From contig JASGHK010000002.1 of NCBI GenBank assembly GCA_049841135.1, positions 434,001 through 498,000 of the forward strand: DNA of 64,000 nucleotides, in the 5' to 3' direction. This document shows positions 46,210 through 55,237 of this stretch, one piece after another (within the stretch, counting starts at the first letter, position 1; the number at the start of each line of letters is the position of its first letter). A program made the position numbers and the translations under genes. Origin of the DNA: JACRCT01 sp049841135 (lineage in GTDB: Bacteria; Myxococcota; Myxococcia; Myxococcales; UBA5297). The notes under the pieces were generated by a model. That model had not been told where the DNA came from and did not search any database. It saw only the letters and a list, made by a program, of their open reading frames with translations.

Positions 46210-46416
46210 GACTCGCGCGTGGTGGTGAATGGCAGCTTCAAGGCCTACGACGAGTTCGCCAGCGACGGAACTTCAGTTTCGAGCCGCCGAAGCAGGCGCT
46301 CTTCGTGCCCCCACCTATGGCATCACCTTCTCGTTCCCGGTCGTCCCTGAGGAGCCGCAGACCGTGAGGAGCGAGCCCAGGGTGTCCTGGAAACCGCTGA
46401 CCTCGCCAGCGATGAC

Positions 46417-46974
46417 CTACCAGGTGAGCTCGTAGGTACAGGCCGGCGCGCCGGAGAGGACGCACGCCGAGTGCTCGACCCGCCCCGTGTCGAAGCCGCA
46501 CACGCGGATGCATCCGAGCAGCCCGCCGCGGAACTCGTGGCAGTGGATGAGCTCGCGCGGCGCGTGGCCGGTGACATGGACGGCCAGGCGCCGGGGTCCG
46601 AGCTGGTCCACCTTCAACTCGCCGCGGTCGTAGTAGCGAGACCAGAGCTGGCTGGACTTCTTGACGAGGGTCGCCGGGTCGAGGAACCGGAACAGGATCC
46701 GGTAGATCCTGCTGATGGACTCCACCGCATCGAACTCGCCCAGCTGAGCGACCGCCGTGATGTCCCCGTTGAAGAACTTGTTGACGAGGGCGTGCTCGAT
46801 CTCCACGACCGGCGCCAGCTCGTACCAGTCGCACGCTGCGGGCTGGGTCAGCATCTTGCTCGCAGCCGGAGACAGCGTCGCGGCGATCTCCTCGAGCCCC
46901 TCTTCGCCCGCGCGCTTCAGCACGTACTCGCGGAAGTGCACCATGGCGACGCCCTTCATTCTCATCTCGCTCAT
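46417..46974 (-). CDS. V4R/TIGR02265-like small-molecule-binding-type protein
   Basis: A 185-aa protein with a myxobacterial pattern similar to the TIGR02265/V4R-like family: an N-terminal helical 'MVHFREYVLKRAGEEGLEEI' start, a middle 'ESISRIYRILFRFLDPATLV' helix, and a C-terminal part 'ELIHCHEFRGGLLGCIRVCG' ending in 'GAPACTYELTW'. Proteins of the V4R fold bind small ligands or heme. ATG 46974 has an AGAGGA site. No operon partner is visible. Confidence 0.6.
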   Translation of the reverse strand: MSEMRMKGVAMVHFREYVLKRAGEEGLEEIAATLSPAASKMLTQPAACDWYELAPVVEIEHALVNKFFNGDITAVAQLGEFDAVESISRIYRILFRFLDPATLVKKSSQLWSRYYDRGELKVDQLGPRRLAVHVTGHAPRELIHCHEFRGGLLGCIRVCGFDTGRVEHSACVLSGAPACTYELTW

Positions 46975-47595
46975 AAGTCCTCTGCGCCCGCCCCGAGGGA
47001 ACCCTGGTCCTCACTCTGCCTTCAATGACGAGCGAGGTCGAGTGCCGCACGGAACAGATTGGCTGTCTGGCAGCGCCCAGACCTGTGGGGTTATTCCGAT
47101 TGCCCGCCCATAGGGTGGAGGCCTCGATGACACCCCCTCGCACCGCCGACGAAGCCCTCGCCCTACTCCGCGCCGAGCCGCAGCCGAGCCGGGGACCACC
47201 TCGCTGTACGACTCCTACCGCCCGTTCTTGGATGTGTGGGGAGTGTCGCGGAGGAGGACCACCTGAGGATGGTTGCACGCCGGACTCAGCCGCAACCATG
47301 AAGCTCCCCTTCGTAGAGTACCGGGAGCTTTTCAGGTGGCCTGCTAGCCTCCTCGCCTGAGCCCGGTTTCGCCGCCCCTGTCGTGCCCTCATCGCCCTGG
47401 GCAGCACCACGCCAGAGGGGCTCCGCCGCAACCCGCGCGCAGGCGATCGGCCCATTGGCAATTCGAGCTGCCTTCGTGCACGCCGCCGCTGATCTGGCCA
47501 AGCCTGCGCCACTGCGGTCGCAGGCACCTCGCCCGCTTCGCCCTCGGTTGCGACCCGCGCCACTCTGCCAATCTTCGAAGCAGGAGGGACCGGAG
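46975..47595. other. Gene-poor relic region
   Basis: About 620 nt without an intact gene. It contains the HD-gene relic at 47105-47175 and, at 47298-47321, a 24-nt stretch resembling the first codons of the receiver gene (ATGAAGCTCC then CTTCGTAGAG). The rest shows no clear signal. Confidence 0.5.
47105..47175 (+). pseudogene. Relic of the HD gene start (third copy)
   Basis: 'CCATAGGGTGGAGGCCTCG' followed by ATG at 47127 and codons for MTPPRTADEALALLRA match the upstream region and first 16 residues of both HD genes. Similarity then ends abruptly. It shows that a third member of this element family once sat here. Confidence 0.75.
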
Positions 47596-48043
47596 ATGGA
47601 GCAGACGAGCACGGGAGTTGGGCAGCAGCAGGCAAGCGTGGAGCAATCGCTCGCAATGACCCTCGAGAAGTTCACCGAGGCATTCAACCGCTACGACACG
47701 AAGGAGGTGTCCTCGTTCTGGGCCGACGATGGAACCCTCATCACCCCGGGAGGCAACTTTGGAAGGGGCCGCTCGGGCGTCGAGAAGGTCTACCGCGAGG
47801 ACGTCGAGACGATCCTGGAGGGCACTACCTCGAAGTTCACGATCATCGGGACGCGCAAGGTCGGCAGCGACTGCCTCTTCCTCGACCTCGACCACGCGAT
47901 TCAGAACTTCAAGAAGCCGGACGGATTCCTCCGGCCCTTACACGCTGCACCTCGTCATCCTGGCCCAGAAGAAGGGCGACGGTTGGCAATGGCTCGACTG
48001 CCGCCCCTACGGCTTCCTCGAGAAGCCTCAGCGGCTGCACTGA
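47596..48043 (+). CDS. SnoaL/SgcJ-like (DUF4440) protein, one apparent frameshift
   Basis: ATG 47596 follows CAGGAGGGA. The protein (about 148 aa) has the NTF2-like fold pattern: 'LEKFTEAFNRYDTKEVSSFW', 'LITPGGNFGRGRSGVEKVY' and, after a 1-nt phase change near 47928, 'GPYTLHLVILAQKKGDGWQW' and 'CRPYGFLEKPQRLH'. Read without the correction the C-terminus is lost. Members of this family are often small enzymes or binding proteins of unknown substrate. Confidence 0.7.
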
Positions 48044-48051
48044 CGACGCCG

Positions 48052-48088
48052 GCAAGCGCGGCCGCGCAAAGGGTGCGGCCGCGCTTGC
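48052..48088 (+). terminator. Strong hairpin after the SnoaL-like gene
   Basis: A perfect 14-bp stem (48052-48065 with 48075-48088) with a 9-nt loop begins 9 nt after the stop codon. There is no T run, so it may act as an mRNA-stabilising hairpin or a T-less terminator. Confidence 0.55.
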
Positions 48089-48176
48089 ACTGGGCGGCAG
48101 GAGTGCCAGGAGATGCAGGAGCGCGTTCTTGAGCAGGCCACTCTCGACGATGCGCGAGCCCACGGCGACCCACCGC

Positions 48177-48518
48177 TCATCGAGGAGGCCGCCAGACCTC
48201 CACAGTGGCCCTCGCGCGCGCCGGAAGCTGCCAGGGGGCGATCGTCAACGCCGAGGCCAGGCTCAGCAGGACGCACGTCATGAGGCAGGCGAGACCGGGT
48301 GACGCTTCCACCCAGGAGCCCACCATGCCCAGCAGCGCACCGGTCCAGCACACCGCTACCGCGACGGGAGCGCACAGATAGCCGCCACGGTCGGGATCCG
48401 GGCAGGCGATCACGAAGATGGCCAAGAGTTGGATCCCAATGCCCGCCAGCAGCAGCAGCGGCCCGGCGACCCGTGAGCGGGTCCTCGCGTCCGTCGGGGC
48501 GGCACGGTTGGCGGTCAC
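48177..48518 (-). CDS. Small membrane protein
   Basis: A 113-aa frame from GTG 48518 with three hydrophobic segments ('GPLLLLAGIGIQLLAIFVIA', 'VAVAVCWTGALLGMVGSWV', 'LACLMTCVLLSLASALTIA'). No family is recognised. Neighbouring sequence is relic-rich. Confidence 0.5.
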   Translation of the reverse strand: MTANRAAPTDARTRSRVAGPLLLLAGIGIQLLAIFVIACPDPDRGGYLCAPVAVAVCWTGALLGMVGSWVEASPGLACLMTCVLLSLASALTIAPWQLPARARATVEVWRPPR

Positions 48519-48696
48519 TCGAATCTGGCGCCATCTTGGCCTCCTAGCCTGTAGTTGGTCGGATGGACCTGCGATTTGGGGAACCTCGACCCGAGGGGCG
48601 CCCTACGTCCGTGTGCCGCAGGCCCGCGGAAGGCGTTCCACCGAGAACGCGGCGGTACGGCGGGCGACGGGGCCCTGCGTGCCGCTCCGCGCGGTC

Positions 48697-48795
48697 CTCA
48701 TCGTCGAGAACCACGGCGACTTCGCCAGCAGCGTCGTGGCCAGGTTCCTGGTCGCGCCTGAAGTGGTATTCGGTCCGTCCGAGGCCCGGCGCGTG
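48697..48795 (+). pseudogene. Relic of a receiver-domain gene
   Basis: Translated, this piece reads 'VLIVENHGDFASSVVARFLV' and aligns with the start of the receiver protein at 8723 ('LLFVENHADFANIVVAKFLA'), continuing to about 35 residues. The phosphorylation site and the rest are missing. Confidence 0.65.
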
Positions 48796-48814
48796 AGGGC
48801 CCTTTGGAGAAACC

Positions 48815-49210
48815 ATGGGCCCGGAAATCCACCAGGAGAGCCGAGCCGTCGGCGCGCTACTGCGCGACCTCTTCGATCACGCTCCGTCCGACCGGGACTC
48901 ACTTGAGGCTTGGACCGACAAGGCGATTCGCCTCAGCGAGCAGTGGAGTCCCGCGATCTGCGACCACATTCCTCACGCGGTCTGGCACTGGATCTCCGAT
49001 GCAGACATTCGACTGAAGGACGCGGAGTACGCGCGAGCGCAGAACGAATGGATGAAGCAGGTGATCGCCTGGTTGGAGTCAGGCGCGGAGACACCCTGGG
49101 TCGACAAGGAGACCCTGAAGACCATCCCGCTCTCTCCGCTCGCCCTTTTCGGTGTGCTGGTTCTCGCCGCTGGCCTGGCGACGTTGGCGGCGACGAGCCT
49201 GTGCCGATAG
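48815..49210 (+). CDS. Tail-anchored small protein
   Basis: A 131-aa protein. Residues 1-105 are soluble and helical ('AVGALLRDLFDHAPSDRDSL', 'NEWMKQVIAWLESGAETPW'); residues 108-128 form one membrane segment ('LALFGVLVLAAGLATLAAT'). ATG 48815 follows GGAGAA. No family is recognised. Confidence 0.6.
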   Translation: MGPEIHQESRAVGALLRDLFDHAPSDRDSLEAWTDKAIRLSEQWSPAICDHIPHAVWHWISDADIRLKDAEYARAQNEWMKQVIAWLESGAETPWVDKETLKTIPLSPLALFGVLVLAAGLATLAATSLCR

Positions 49211-49405
49211 AAGCCGCGACCTACACACCCTCGGAACCCGTCCGCCGCCAGGGTCGACCTCGATGTCGGCCTCGAAGGGAAGGCTCACGGCGCCGGGAAC
49301 GTCGGCGGTGTCAGCAAGCCCGGCCACCTCGTCAGGACGCAAGACGCTCGCCGCATTGGAGCCCGGCCGGGGCGACTACCTGCTGCCACCCGCCAACTCG
49401 AGTCG

Positions 49406-52237
49406 TCAGCGCAGCTCGGTGGTGATCTTCTTGCGCTCCGCCTCGAGCTTCTCCGCTCGGGCGCGCTCGGTCGCCAGGAGCTTGGTGAGCTTGGAGTTGG
49501 CCTCCTGGAGAGAGCCCGCCAACTTCTGCGCCTGGTCGGCGGCGGACCTCGCCTGCTCCGCGGCCGAGCGCGCCTTGACCGACTCGGACTCCGCCTTGGC
49601 CAAGGCGACCTTGAGCTGGTCGTTGGCGGAGCGAAGATCCTCCTTGCCCTGCTTGACCTCGGCCTGCGCCTGCGCCTTGGCGGCCTGCTCCCGCTTGACC
49701 ACCTCCAGCTGCTGCTTCACCTCCGCCTCGGCGGCCTTGGCCCTCTCCGCCTCGCGTCCCGCCCGCTCTGCCTCGCGGCTTGCCAGCTCCGCCTGCTCGA
49801 GGGCGCCGCGCTCCGCCTTGCGCACCTGGTAGAGCGCGACCGCCCCCCCGACGATGATGAGCGAGAGCATGGAGATGATGCCCGCCACCACCGCTTGCTT
49901 GACGCGGCGCGCCCGGTCGTCGAGCCGGAACACGGCGCTCAAGAAGTCGTGCTCCCGTCCCGGCAGCTCGTCCGAGTGCCGGCTGCGCCACAGGCGGGCC
50001 TCCTGCATGGCCTCGCCCCGCCAGAGCAGGCCCTGCGGCCGCCCGCGGCCGTCCCACTGCTTGGCGGCGGTGCGCAGCTGCTCCCGGAAGACGAGGTCGT
50101 CGCGCTGCTCCTCCAGCCAGCGCTGGAGCAGCGGCCAGTTGGTGATGAGCGAGCCATGCACCAGCTCGACCATCGCGCCGCCCGTCCCGGTGTGCGCCAT
50201 CAGCAGCCGCGCGCGGACCAGCAGGTCGACCAGCAGGTCCACCTGCGCCGGCTCCGGCGCCAGGTCGTGCAGCTCCTGGATGGGCACGAGCGCGCGGGTG
50301 CGCTCCGGCGTCACCAGCCGAGGCAGCAGCGCTCGCGCCAGCTTCTGCGAGGGCGCCGGCAGCCCGCTCACCACGCTGTCGGCATGACCGGCCAGCGCGC
50401 CCGCGACTCCTCCCAGCGATTGGTACCCGGCTTGGGTCAGCAGCTTGCGGCCCGCGTCCCGGCAGTCCCAGAGCTTGCTCGCGGCGAACTGCAAGAGCGG
50501 CAGCGCGCCCTGGCTGGTCTGCAGGTGCGAGAGCATGTCCTCCACGATCTCGGGGGACTCGAAGCGGTAGCCCGCCATCTCCGCTGGCTTGACCAGCGCG
50601 TCGGCCAGGCCCGCGCGCGTCGGGGGGCTCAGGAACACCAGCCCCTGGGCCAGCTCGGCCATGAACCGTTCGTCCTCGGCCAGGCGGTCGAGGAAGTCCG
50701 AGCGCACCGAGAGGACCACCCGCGTCGGCGAGGTCGGGTCGTCGGCGATGCTGGCCAGGCAGGCGGTGAAGGCCCGGCGCTCCGCCTCGTCGGGGACGAG
50801 CGTGAACAGCTCCTCGACCTGGTCGACGTGCAGCAGCACCCGCTTCTTGCCGCGGCGGGCGTTCTCGCGGAAGGCGGCGCCGGCGTAGCCGGGCTCCTGG
50901 CGCAGGCGCCTGATCAGCTCGTCGCGCGCCGGCCCCTCGACGGTCTCGCCCGAGGTGGCCACCAGCGCGTCCGCGACCGCCTCCATCGGCCGGCGGCCCG
51001 GGCGAATCACCACCGAGTCCCAGCGATCGCCGAACCGCTTGAGCGCGGGGGCCACGCCCGCGCGCACGAACGAGCTCTTGCCGGAGCCCGACGGGCCGAC
51101 CACCGCCAACAGCGGCTGCTCGCGCAGGCGATTGACGAACCCGCCGATCTCCTGGTCGCGCCCGAAGAAGCGGTGGGCGTCGCTCTCCTGGAAGAAGGTC
51201 AGTCCCGGGAAGGGGTTCTCGTCGACCTTGAGCTCGCCTTCCGTCCGCCCCGCCTGGAACACCTCCAGCGCGGCCAGGAGGGCGACCGCATCGGGAAAGC
51301 GCTCGTCCTTGCGCTTGCGCAGGCACCGGTCGACCACGTCGGCCAGGCCGGGCGGCACGGAGGCCGCCTCCTGGCCGAGCCGCGGCATCGGCACCTCGAG
51401 CTCGGCGATCGTCGGCAGCTGCTTTCCCTCGAGAGGCGGTCGCCCTGCGAGGAGCTTGAAGAGGATGACTCCGACGGTCCAGATGTCGCTGCGCGCGTCG
51501 ATCTCGCCGGCGGTCCACTGCTCGGGCGACATGTAGGACAGCGTCCCGATGACCATGTCGCGCCGCGTGGTGCCGCTGTCCTTGGAGATGAAGTCGATGA
51601 GCGCCTGGCCCGAAGCGCCTTCGGACGCGCCCAGGCTCTCCTTGAGGAGCTTGGCCACCCCGAAGTCGAGCACCTTGATGGTGCCGGACTCGGTCACGTA
51701 GATGTTGTCCGGCTTCAGGTCGCGGTGGACGATGCCCGCGCCGTGGGCGCAGACCAGCGCCTTCACCACCGGGATCATCAGGTCCACCGCGCGGGCGAAC
51801 GGCATGGGCCGGCCGGGGACGATGAGGTCCGTCAGCGGCTGGCCCTGCAGGTACTCGAGGACGATGTACGGGTGGCTCTTCCACTCGTCGGCCTCGTAGA
51901 TGACGACGATGTTCTCGTGGCTGCAGCGCGCGGTGATGCGCGCCTCGGTCACGAAGCGCTTGCCCAGCTCCGGGTCCCGATCGTCCAGGAACTTCATGGC
52001 GACGCGACGACCGAGGCGGTTGTCGCGGGCCAGGTAGACGGTGCTCATCCCGCCCTGCCCCAGCTTGCGGATGAGCTCGTAGTGCCCGATGACCTCCCCC
52101 TCCTCGAGCGGGTCGAAGGCCGGGGCCTTGCCGGGTCCGGGCACCGAGCTCGCGCCATCGCGGACCAGATCGCGCTGAACCTCGACCGTCGACTCGCTGT
52201 AGAACTCGGGAGGGTGAACGGGATCGGGCAAACTCAT
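49406..52237 (-). CDS. Ser/Thr protein kinase fused to a STAND-type ATPase, membrane-anchored
   Basis: A 943-aa protein. The kinase domain (about 52-325) has the G-loop GQGGMSTV, K82, the HRDLKPDN loop at 171-178, DFG at 191-193 and 'MSPEQW'. A P-loop ATPase of the nSTAND1 type follows, with Walker A GPSGSGKS at 381-388 and 'LLHVDQVEEL' as Walker B. One TM segment ('AGIISMLSLIIVGGAVALYQ') lies near residue 770, followed by a long Ala/Glu/Lys coiled coil to the end. The ATG at 52237 has AGGAA upstream; an in-frame ATG at 52270 does not. It should act at the membrane in signalling. It is divergent from the propeller-lipoprotein operon, 105 nt away. Confidence 0.9.
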   Translation of the reverse strand: MSLPDPVHPPEFYSESTVEVQRDLVRDGASSVPGPGKAPAFDPLEEGEVIGHYELIRKLGQGGMSTVYLARDNRLGRRVAMKFLDDRDPELGKRFVTEARITARCSHENIVVIYEADEWKSHPYIVLEYLQGQPLTDLIVPGRPMPFARAVDLMIPVVKALVCAHGAGIVHRDLKPDNIYVTESGTIKVLDFGVAKLLKESLGASEGASGQALIDFISKDSGTTRRDMVIGTLSYMSPEQWTAGEIDARSDIWTVGVILFKLLAGRPPLEGKQLPTIAELEVPMPRLGQEAASVPPGLADVVDRCLRKRKDERFPDAVALLAALEVFQAGRTEGELKVDENPFPGLTFFQESDAHRFFGRDQEIGGFVNRLREQPLLAVVGPSGSGKSSFVRAGVAPALKRFGDRWDSVVIRPGRRPMEAVADALVATSGETVEGPARDELIRRLRQEPGYAGAAFRENARRGKKRVLLHVDQVEELFTLVPDEAERRAFTACLASIADDPTSPTRVVLSVRSDFLDRLAEDERFMAELAQGLVFLSPPTRAGLADALVKPAEMAGYRFESPEIVEDMLSHLQTSQGALPLLQFAASKLWDCRDAGRKLLTQAGYQSLGGVAGALAGHADSVVSGLPAPSQKLARALLPRLVTPERTRALVPIQELHDLAPEPAQVDLLVDLLVRARLLMAHTGTGGAMVELVHGSLITNWPLLQRWLEEQRDDLVFREQLRTAAKQWDGRGRPQGLLWRGEAMQEARLWRSRHSDELPGREHDFLSAVFRLDDRARRVKQAVVAGIISMLSLIIVGGAVALYQVRKAERGALEQAELASREAERAGREAERAKAAEAEVKQQLEVVKREQAAKAQAQAEVKQGKEDLRSANDQLKVALAKAESESVKARSAAEQARSAADQAQKLAGSLQEANSKLTKLLATERARAEKLEAERKKITTELR

Positions 52238-52342
52238 TCGGTCGTTCCTAGCCGCGGCGACTTCGGGCATTACTCATACCGCATGTGGCCCTTAGGAGTT
52301 GCTCGCCACGCGCCGAAGAGCCTTGGAGCGAGGAGGGCGGTG

Positions 52343-55237
52343 GTGGCAACGATCGCAAAGAGTCGAGTCGCGCCGTGGGCGCTGGTCGTCGCGCTTGCGG
52401 CCAGCGGGTCAGGATGTCTCAAGTCCGGCGCGGGCACCTGTGGCGAGTTGCTCTGCCCCAAGGGCACCCTCTGCGCGCCCGAGGCGGGCCGCTGCGCCCC
52501 CCCGGCCCTCATCGCGGCATGCAACAGCAAGTCCGACGGCTCGGCCTGCAGCGCAGCCGGCGAGCCCACCGCCCTGTGCCACCTCGGCGTGTGCACGACC
52601 ATCGTCTGTGGCGACGGGCTGACCATGGGGGACGAGGTCTGCGACGACGGCAACACGGTCTCGTGCGATGACTGCAGCGCCGACTGCCGCTCGAAGGAGA
52701 CCTGCGGCAACGGCATCGTCGAGTGTGGAGAGCAGTGCGACCAGGGCCAGGCCAATGCGCTCTCGGCCAACGCGCTGTGCCGGCCCGACTGCCGGCGCCA
52801 GCGCTGCGGCGACGGGATCGTGGACGACCTCTCGGGCGAGGATTGTGACGGCGCGCCCCCGAAGTCGCTCACCTGCCAGAAACTGGGCTTCTACGCCGGC
52901 GAGCTCGGGTGCTCGTCGGCGTGCCGGGCCGACACCGCGCACTGCGAGGGCCGCTGCGGCGACGGCGAGGTCGATCCCGGGGAGACCTGCGACGGCGATC
53001 CGCCCGGCAGCCAGAGCTGCCTCGACTTCGGGTACTCGGTCGGAAACCTCGGCTGCACCCCGCTGTGCACCCCGAGCTTCAAGGGCTGCGAGCAGCTGGG
53101 CTTCTCCCCCATGACCTACGGCTCGGGCGTCTTCCTCTACGCCCTCTGGGGCTTCGGCCCGGACGTCCTGTTCGGCGGCGGCCCCGGCGGGAGCATCGTC
53201 CAGTTCGACGGCACCCGCTGGACCGCGATGACCTCGGGGACCTCCAGCACGCTCTGGTCGCTCTGGGGCCTCTCCCGCGAGGACCTCTGGGCCGTGGGCA
53301 ACCGGGGCACCGCGCTGCACTTCGACGGCACGGCCTGGACGCCGGTCGACGTGGGCACGACGCTCCAACTCAACTCGATGTGGGGCTCGCGGCCCGACGA
53401 CCTGTTCATCTCGGGTCGCGAGGGACTCATCCTCCACTTCGACGGAACGGCGTGGACCCAGCAGCCGTCCACCGTCGACGTCTCCGTCGCCACCATCTGG
53501 GGCAGCGGCCCCACGGACGTGTTCGCCTCCACCTCCTACGGCCACATGCTGCACTACGACGGCACCGCCTGGTCGCAGATGGACCTGCCGCTCGACCCCG
53601 CGGCCGAGACCTACCTCTACTGTTTGTGGGGCACCGGCCCCACCGACGTCTTTGTGGTGGGCGACTTCGGCACCATCCTCCACTACGACGGCACCGCTTG
53701 GACGCAGATGGCGAGCGGGACCGACGCCTTCCTCTACGGCATCGATGGCAACGGGCCCGACGACGTCTATGTCACCGGCACCGCCGGGGTGGTGCTGCAC
53801 TACGACGGCCGCAGCTGGACGCCGATCGAGTCGGGCACCCGCTCGGCCCTGTTCGCGGTCGCGGCCGACCCCGCCCGCGTCGTCGCCGTGGGCCCCGGAG
53901 CGCTGCAGGAGTTCCGCGGTGGGAGCCCGACCCTCTCCGTCTCCGACCCCGGCGCCGGCGACGTGGTCAACGCCTTCTGGGGAAGCAGCGACACCGACGT
54001 CCTTGCCGTAGCGGCCAATGGCCACATCGCGCGCTTCGACGGAGCCGCGTGGACGGCCATCGACCCGGGCACGGCCGGGGCCCTGCACGGCATCTGGGGC
54101 TCCGGCCCGGGAGAGGCATTCGCGGTGGGCGACGCCGGAGAGATCTGGCGCTTCCACGGCGGCGCCTGGTCGAAGATGGACTCCGGAACCGAAGCCGACC
54201 TCCACGCGGTGTGGGGCAGCGGCGCGGATGACGCCTGGGCGGTGGGAGCCGGCGGGACGCTCTTGCACTGGGACGGCGCCGCGTGGACCGCCTTGCCTTC
54301 CGGCGTCGAGGTCGACCTTCGCGGCGTCTGGGGAAGCGGAGCGGGGGACGTGTTCGTCGTGGGCGACGGAGGGACGGTCCTGCACCGCGACGCCTCGGGT
54401 TGGGCCACGCTCGACGCCGGCACCACCTCGGCGTTGACCGGCGTCTGGGGCAGCGGGCCCGCCGACGTCGTGGCGTTCGCCGGCGAGGAGGGCGTCCTCC
54501 ACTGGGACGGCGCGACCTGGGCGAAGATGACCGCCCGCCCCGCGGCTCGCCTCGGCGCGGGGACCGGGACCGGCCCTGCCGACGTCTTTGCAGTGGAAGC
54601 CGGGGGGAACGCGCTGCGGCACTACGACGGCGTGGACTGGGCCCCGCTGGCCGTGCCGGCGGGGGGCACCCAGAGCGTCTGGGCTGGACGGAGCATCGGC
54701 TTCCTGGGCCTGTCGAACGGCCTGGTCGCCCGCCTCGACCGCCACTGCGCGCCGCGCGAGAACAGCTGCGACGACCGCTGGGACAACGACTGCGACGGCA
54801 AGCTCAACTGCACCGATGAGGACTGCGTGGGCGATCCGTGGTGCGAGGCGGGTGGCCTGTGCTCGCCCCGCCGTGCCGTCAGCTGTGGCGTCACCCTCGC
54901 CGGGAGCACCGCCGGCGGCTCGCCGCTCCTCGAGCGGTATGGCTGCACGCCGGGCCTGTTGGCAGGGCCCGAGAAGGCCTATCGGTTCACCGCCGCGGCC
55001 GACGGGACCGTGGAGGTCGCGCTCTCCGGGCTCACCACCGACCTCGAGGTGATCGTCGTCGGGACCTCGGACAGCGGCGGCTGCGACCCGGCGGCGCGCT
55101 GCCTGGCGCGCTCCCACGTCGACGGAGAGGGTCGCAAGGCCACCTTCAGCGCCGCCCAGGGAGCGACCTACTACTTCGTGGTCGACGGCCCCGACGGGTC
55201 GATGGGGCCCTTCAACCTCCAGGTGAGCTGCCCATGA
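52343..55237 (+). CDS. Cys-rich/propeller lipoprotein, first paralogue
   Basis: A 964-aa exported lipoprotein (signal, 'LAASGSGC'). A Cys-rich region of about 230 residues with DUF4215-type units follows ('CGDGLTMGDEVCDDGNTVSC', 'CGNGIVECGEQCD'). Then come about fourteen repeats of about 40 residues of the kind 'IWGSGPTDVF...GTILHYDGTAWTQM', expected to form beta-propellers. A 'DDRWDNDCDGKLNCTDEDC' calcium-type motif and a C-terminal PPC-like beta-sandwich complete it. GTG 52343 is chosen because AGGAGG lies 6 nt upstream; an in-frame ATG at 52283 has no such site. It overlaps the next gene by ATGA. Surface adhesion or binding is likely. Confidence 0.85.
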   Translation: MATIAKSRVAPWALVVALAASGSGCLKSGAGTCGELLCPKGTLCAPEAGRCAPPALIAACNSKSDGSACSAAGEPTALCHLGVCTTIVCGDGLTMGDEVCDDGNTVSCDDCSADCRSKETCGNGIVECGEQCDQGQANALSANALCRPDCRRQRCGDGIVDDLSGEDCDGAPPKSLTCQKLGFYAGELGCSSACRADTAHCEGRCGDGEVDPGETCDGDPPGSQSCLDFGYSVGNLGCTPLCTPSFKGCEQLGFSPMTYGSGVFLYALWGFGPDVLFGGGPGGSIVQFDGTRWTAMTSGTSSTLWSLWGLSREDLWAVGNRGTALHFDGTAWTPVDVGTTLQLNSMWGSRPDDLFISGREGLILHFDGTAWTQQPSTVDVSVATIWGSGPTDVFASTSYGHMLHYDGTAWSQMDLPLDPAAETYLYCLWGTGPTDVFVVGDFGTILHYDGTAWTQMASGTDAFLYGIDGNGPDDVYVTGTAGVVLHYDGRSWTPIESGTRSALFAVAADPARVVAVGPGALQEFRGGSPTLSVSDPGAGDVVNAFWGSSDTDVLAVAANGHIARFDGAAWTAIDPGTAGALHGIWGSGPGEAFAVGDAGEIWRFHGGAWSKMDSGTEADLHAVWGSGADDAWAVGAGGTLLHWDGAAWTALPSGVEVDLRGVWGSGAGDVFVVGDGGTVLHRDASGWATLDAGTTSALTGVWGSGPADVVAFAGEEGVLHWDGATWAKMTARPAARLGAGTGTGPADVFAVEAGGNALRHYDGVDWAPLAVPAGGTQSVWAGRSIGFLGLSNGLVARLDRHCAPRENSCDDRWDNDCDGKLNCTDEDCVGDPWCEAGGLCSPRRAVSCGVTLAGSTAGGSPLLERYGCTPGLLAGPEKAYRFTAAADGTVEVALSGLTTDLEVIVVGTSDSGGCDPAARCLARSHVDGEGRKATFSAAQGATYYFVVDGPDGSMGPFNLQVSCP

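Noticed and set aside
47298..47321. Short match to the start of the receiver gene
   Set aside because: Only about 24 nt with mismatches; suggestive beside other relics but too short to call as a separate feature.
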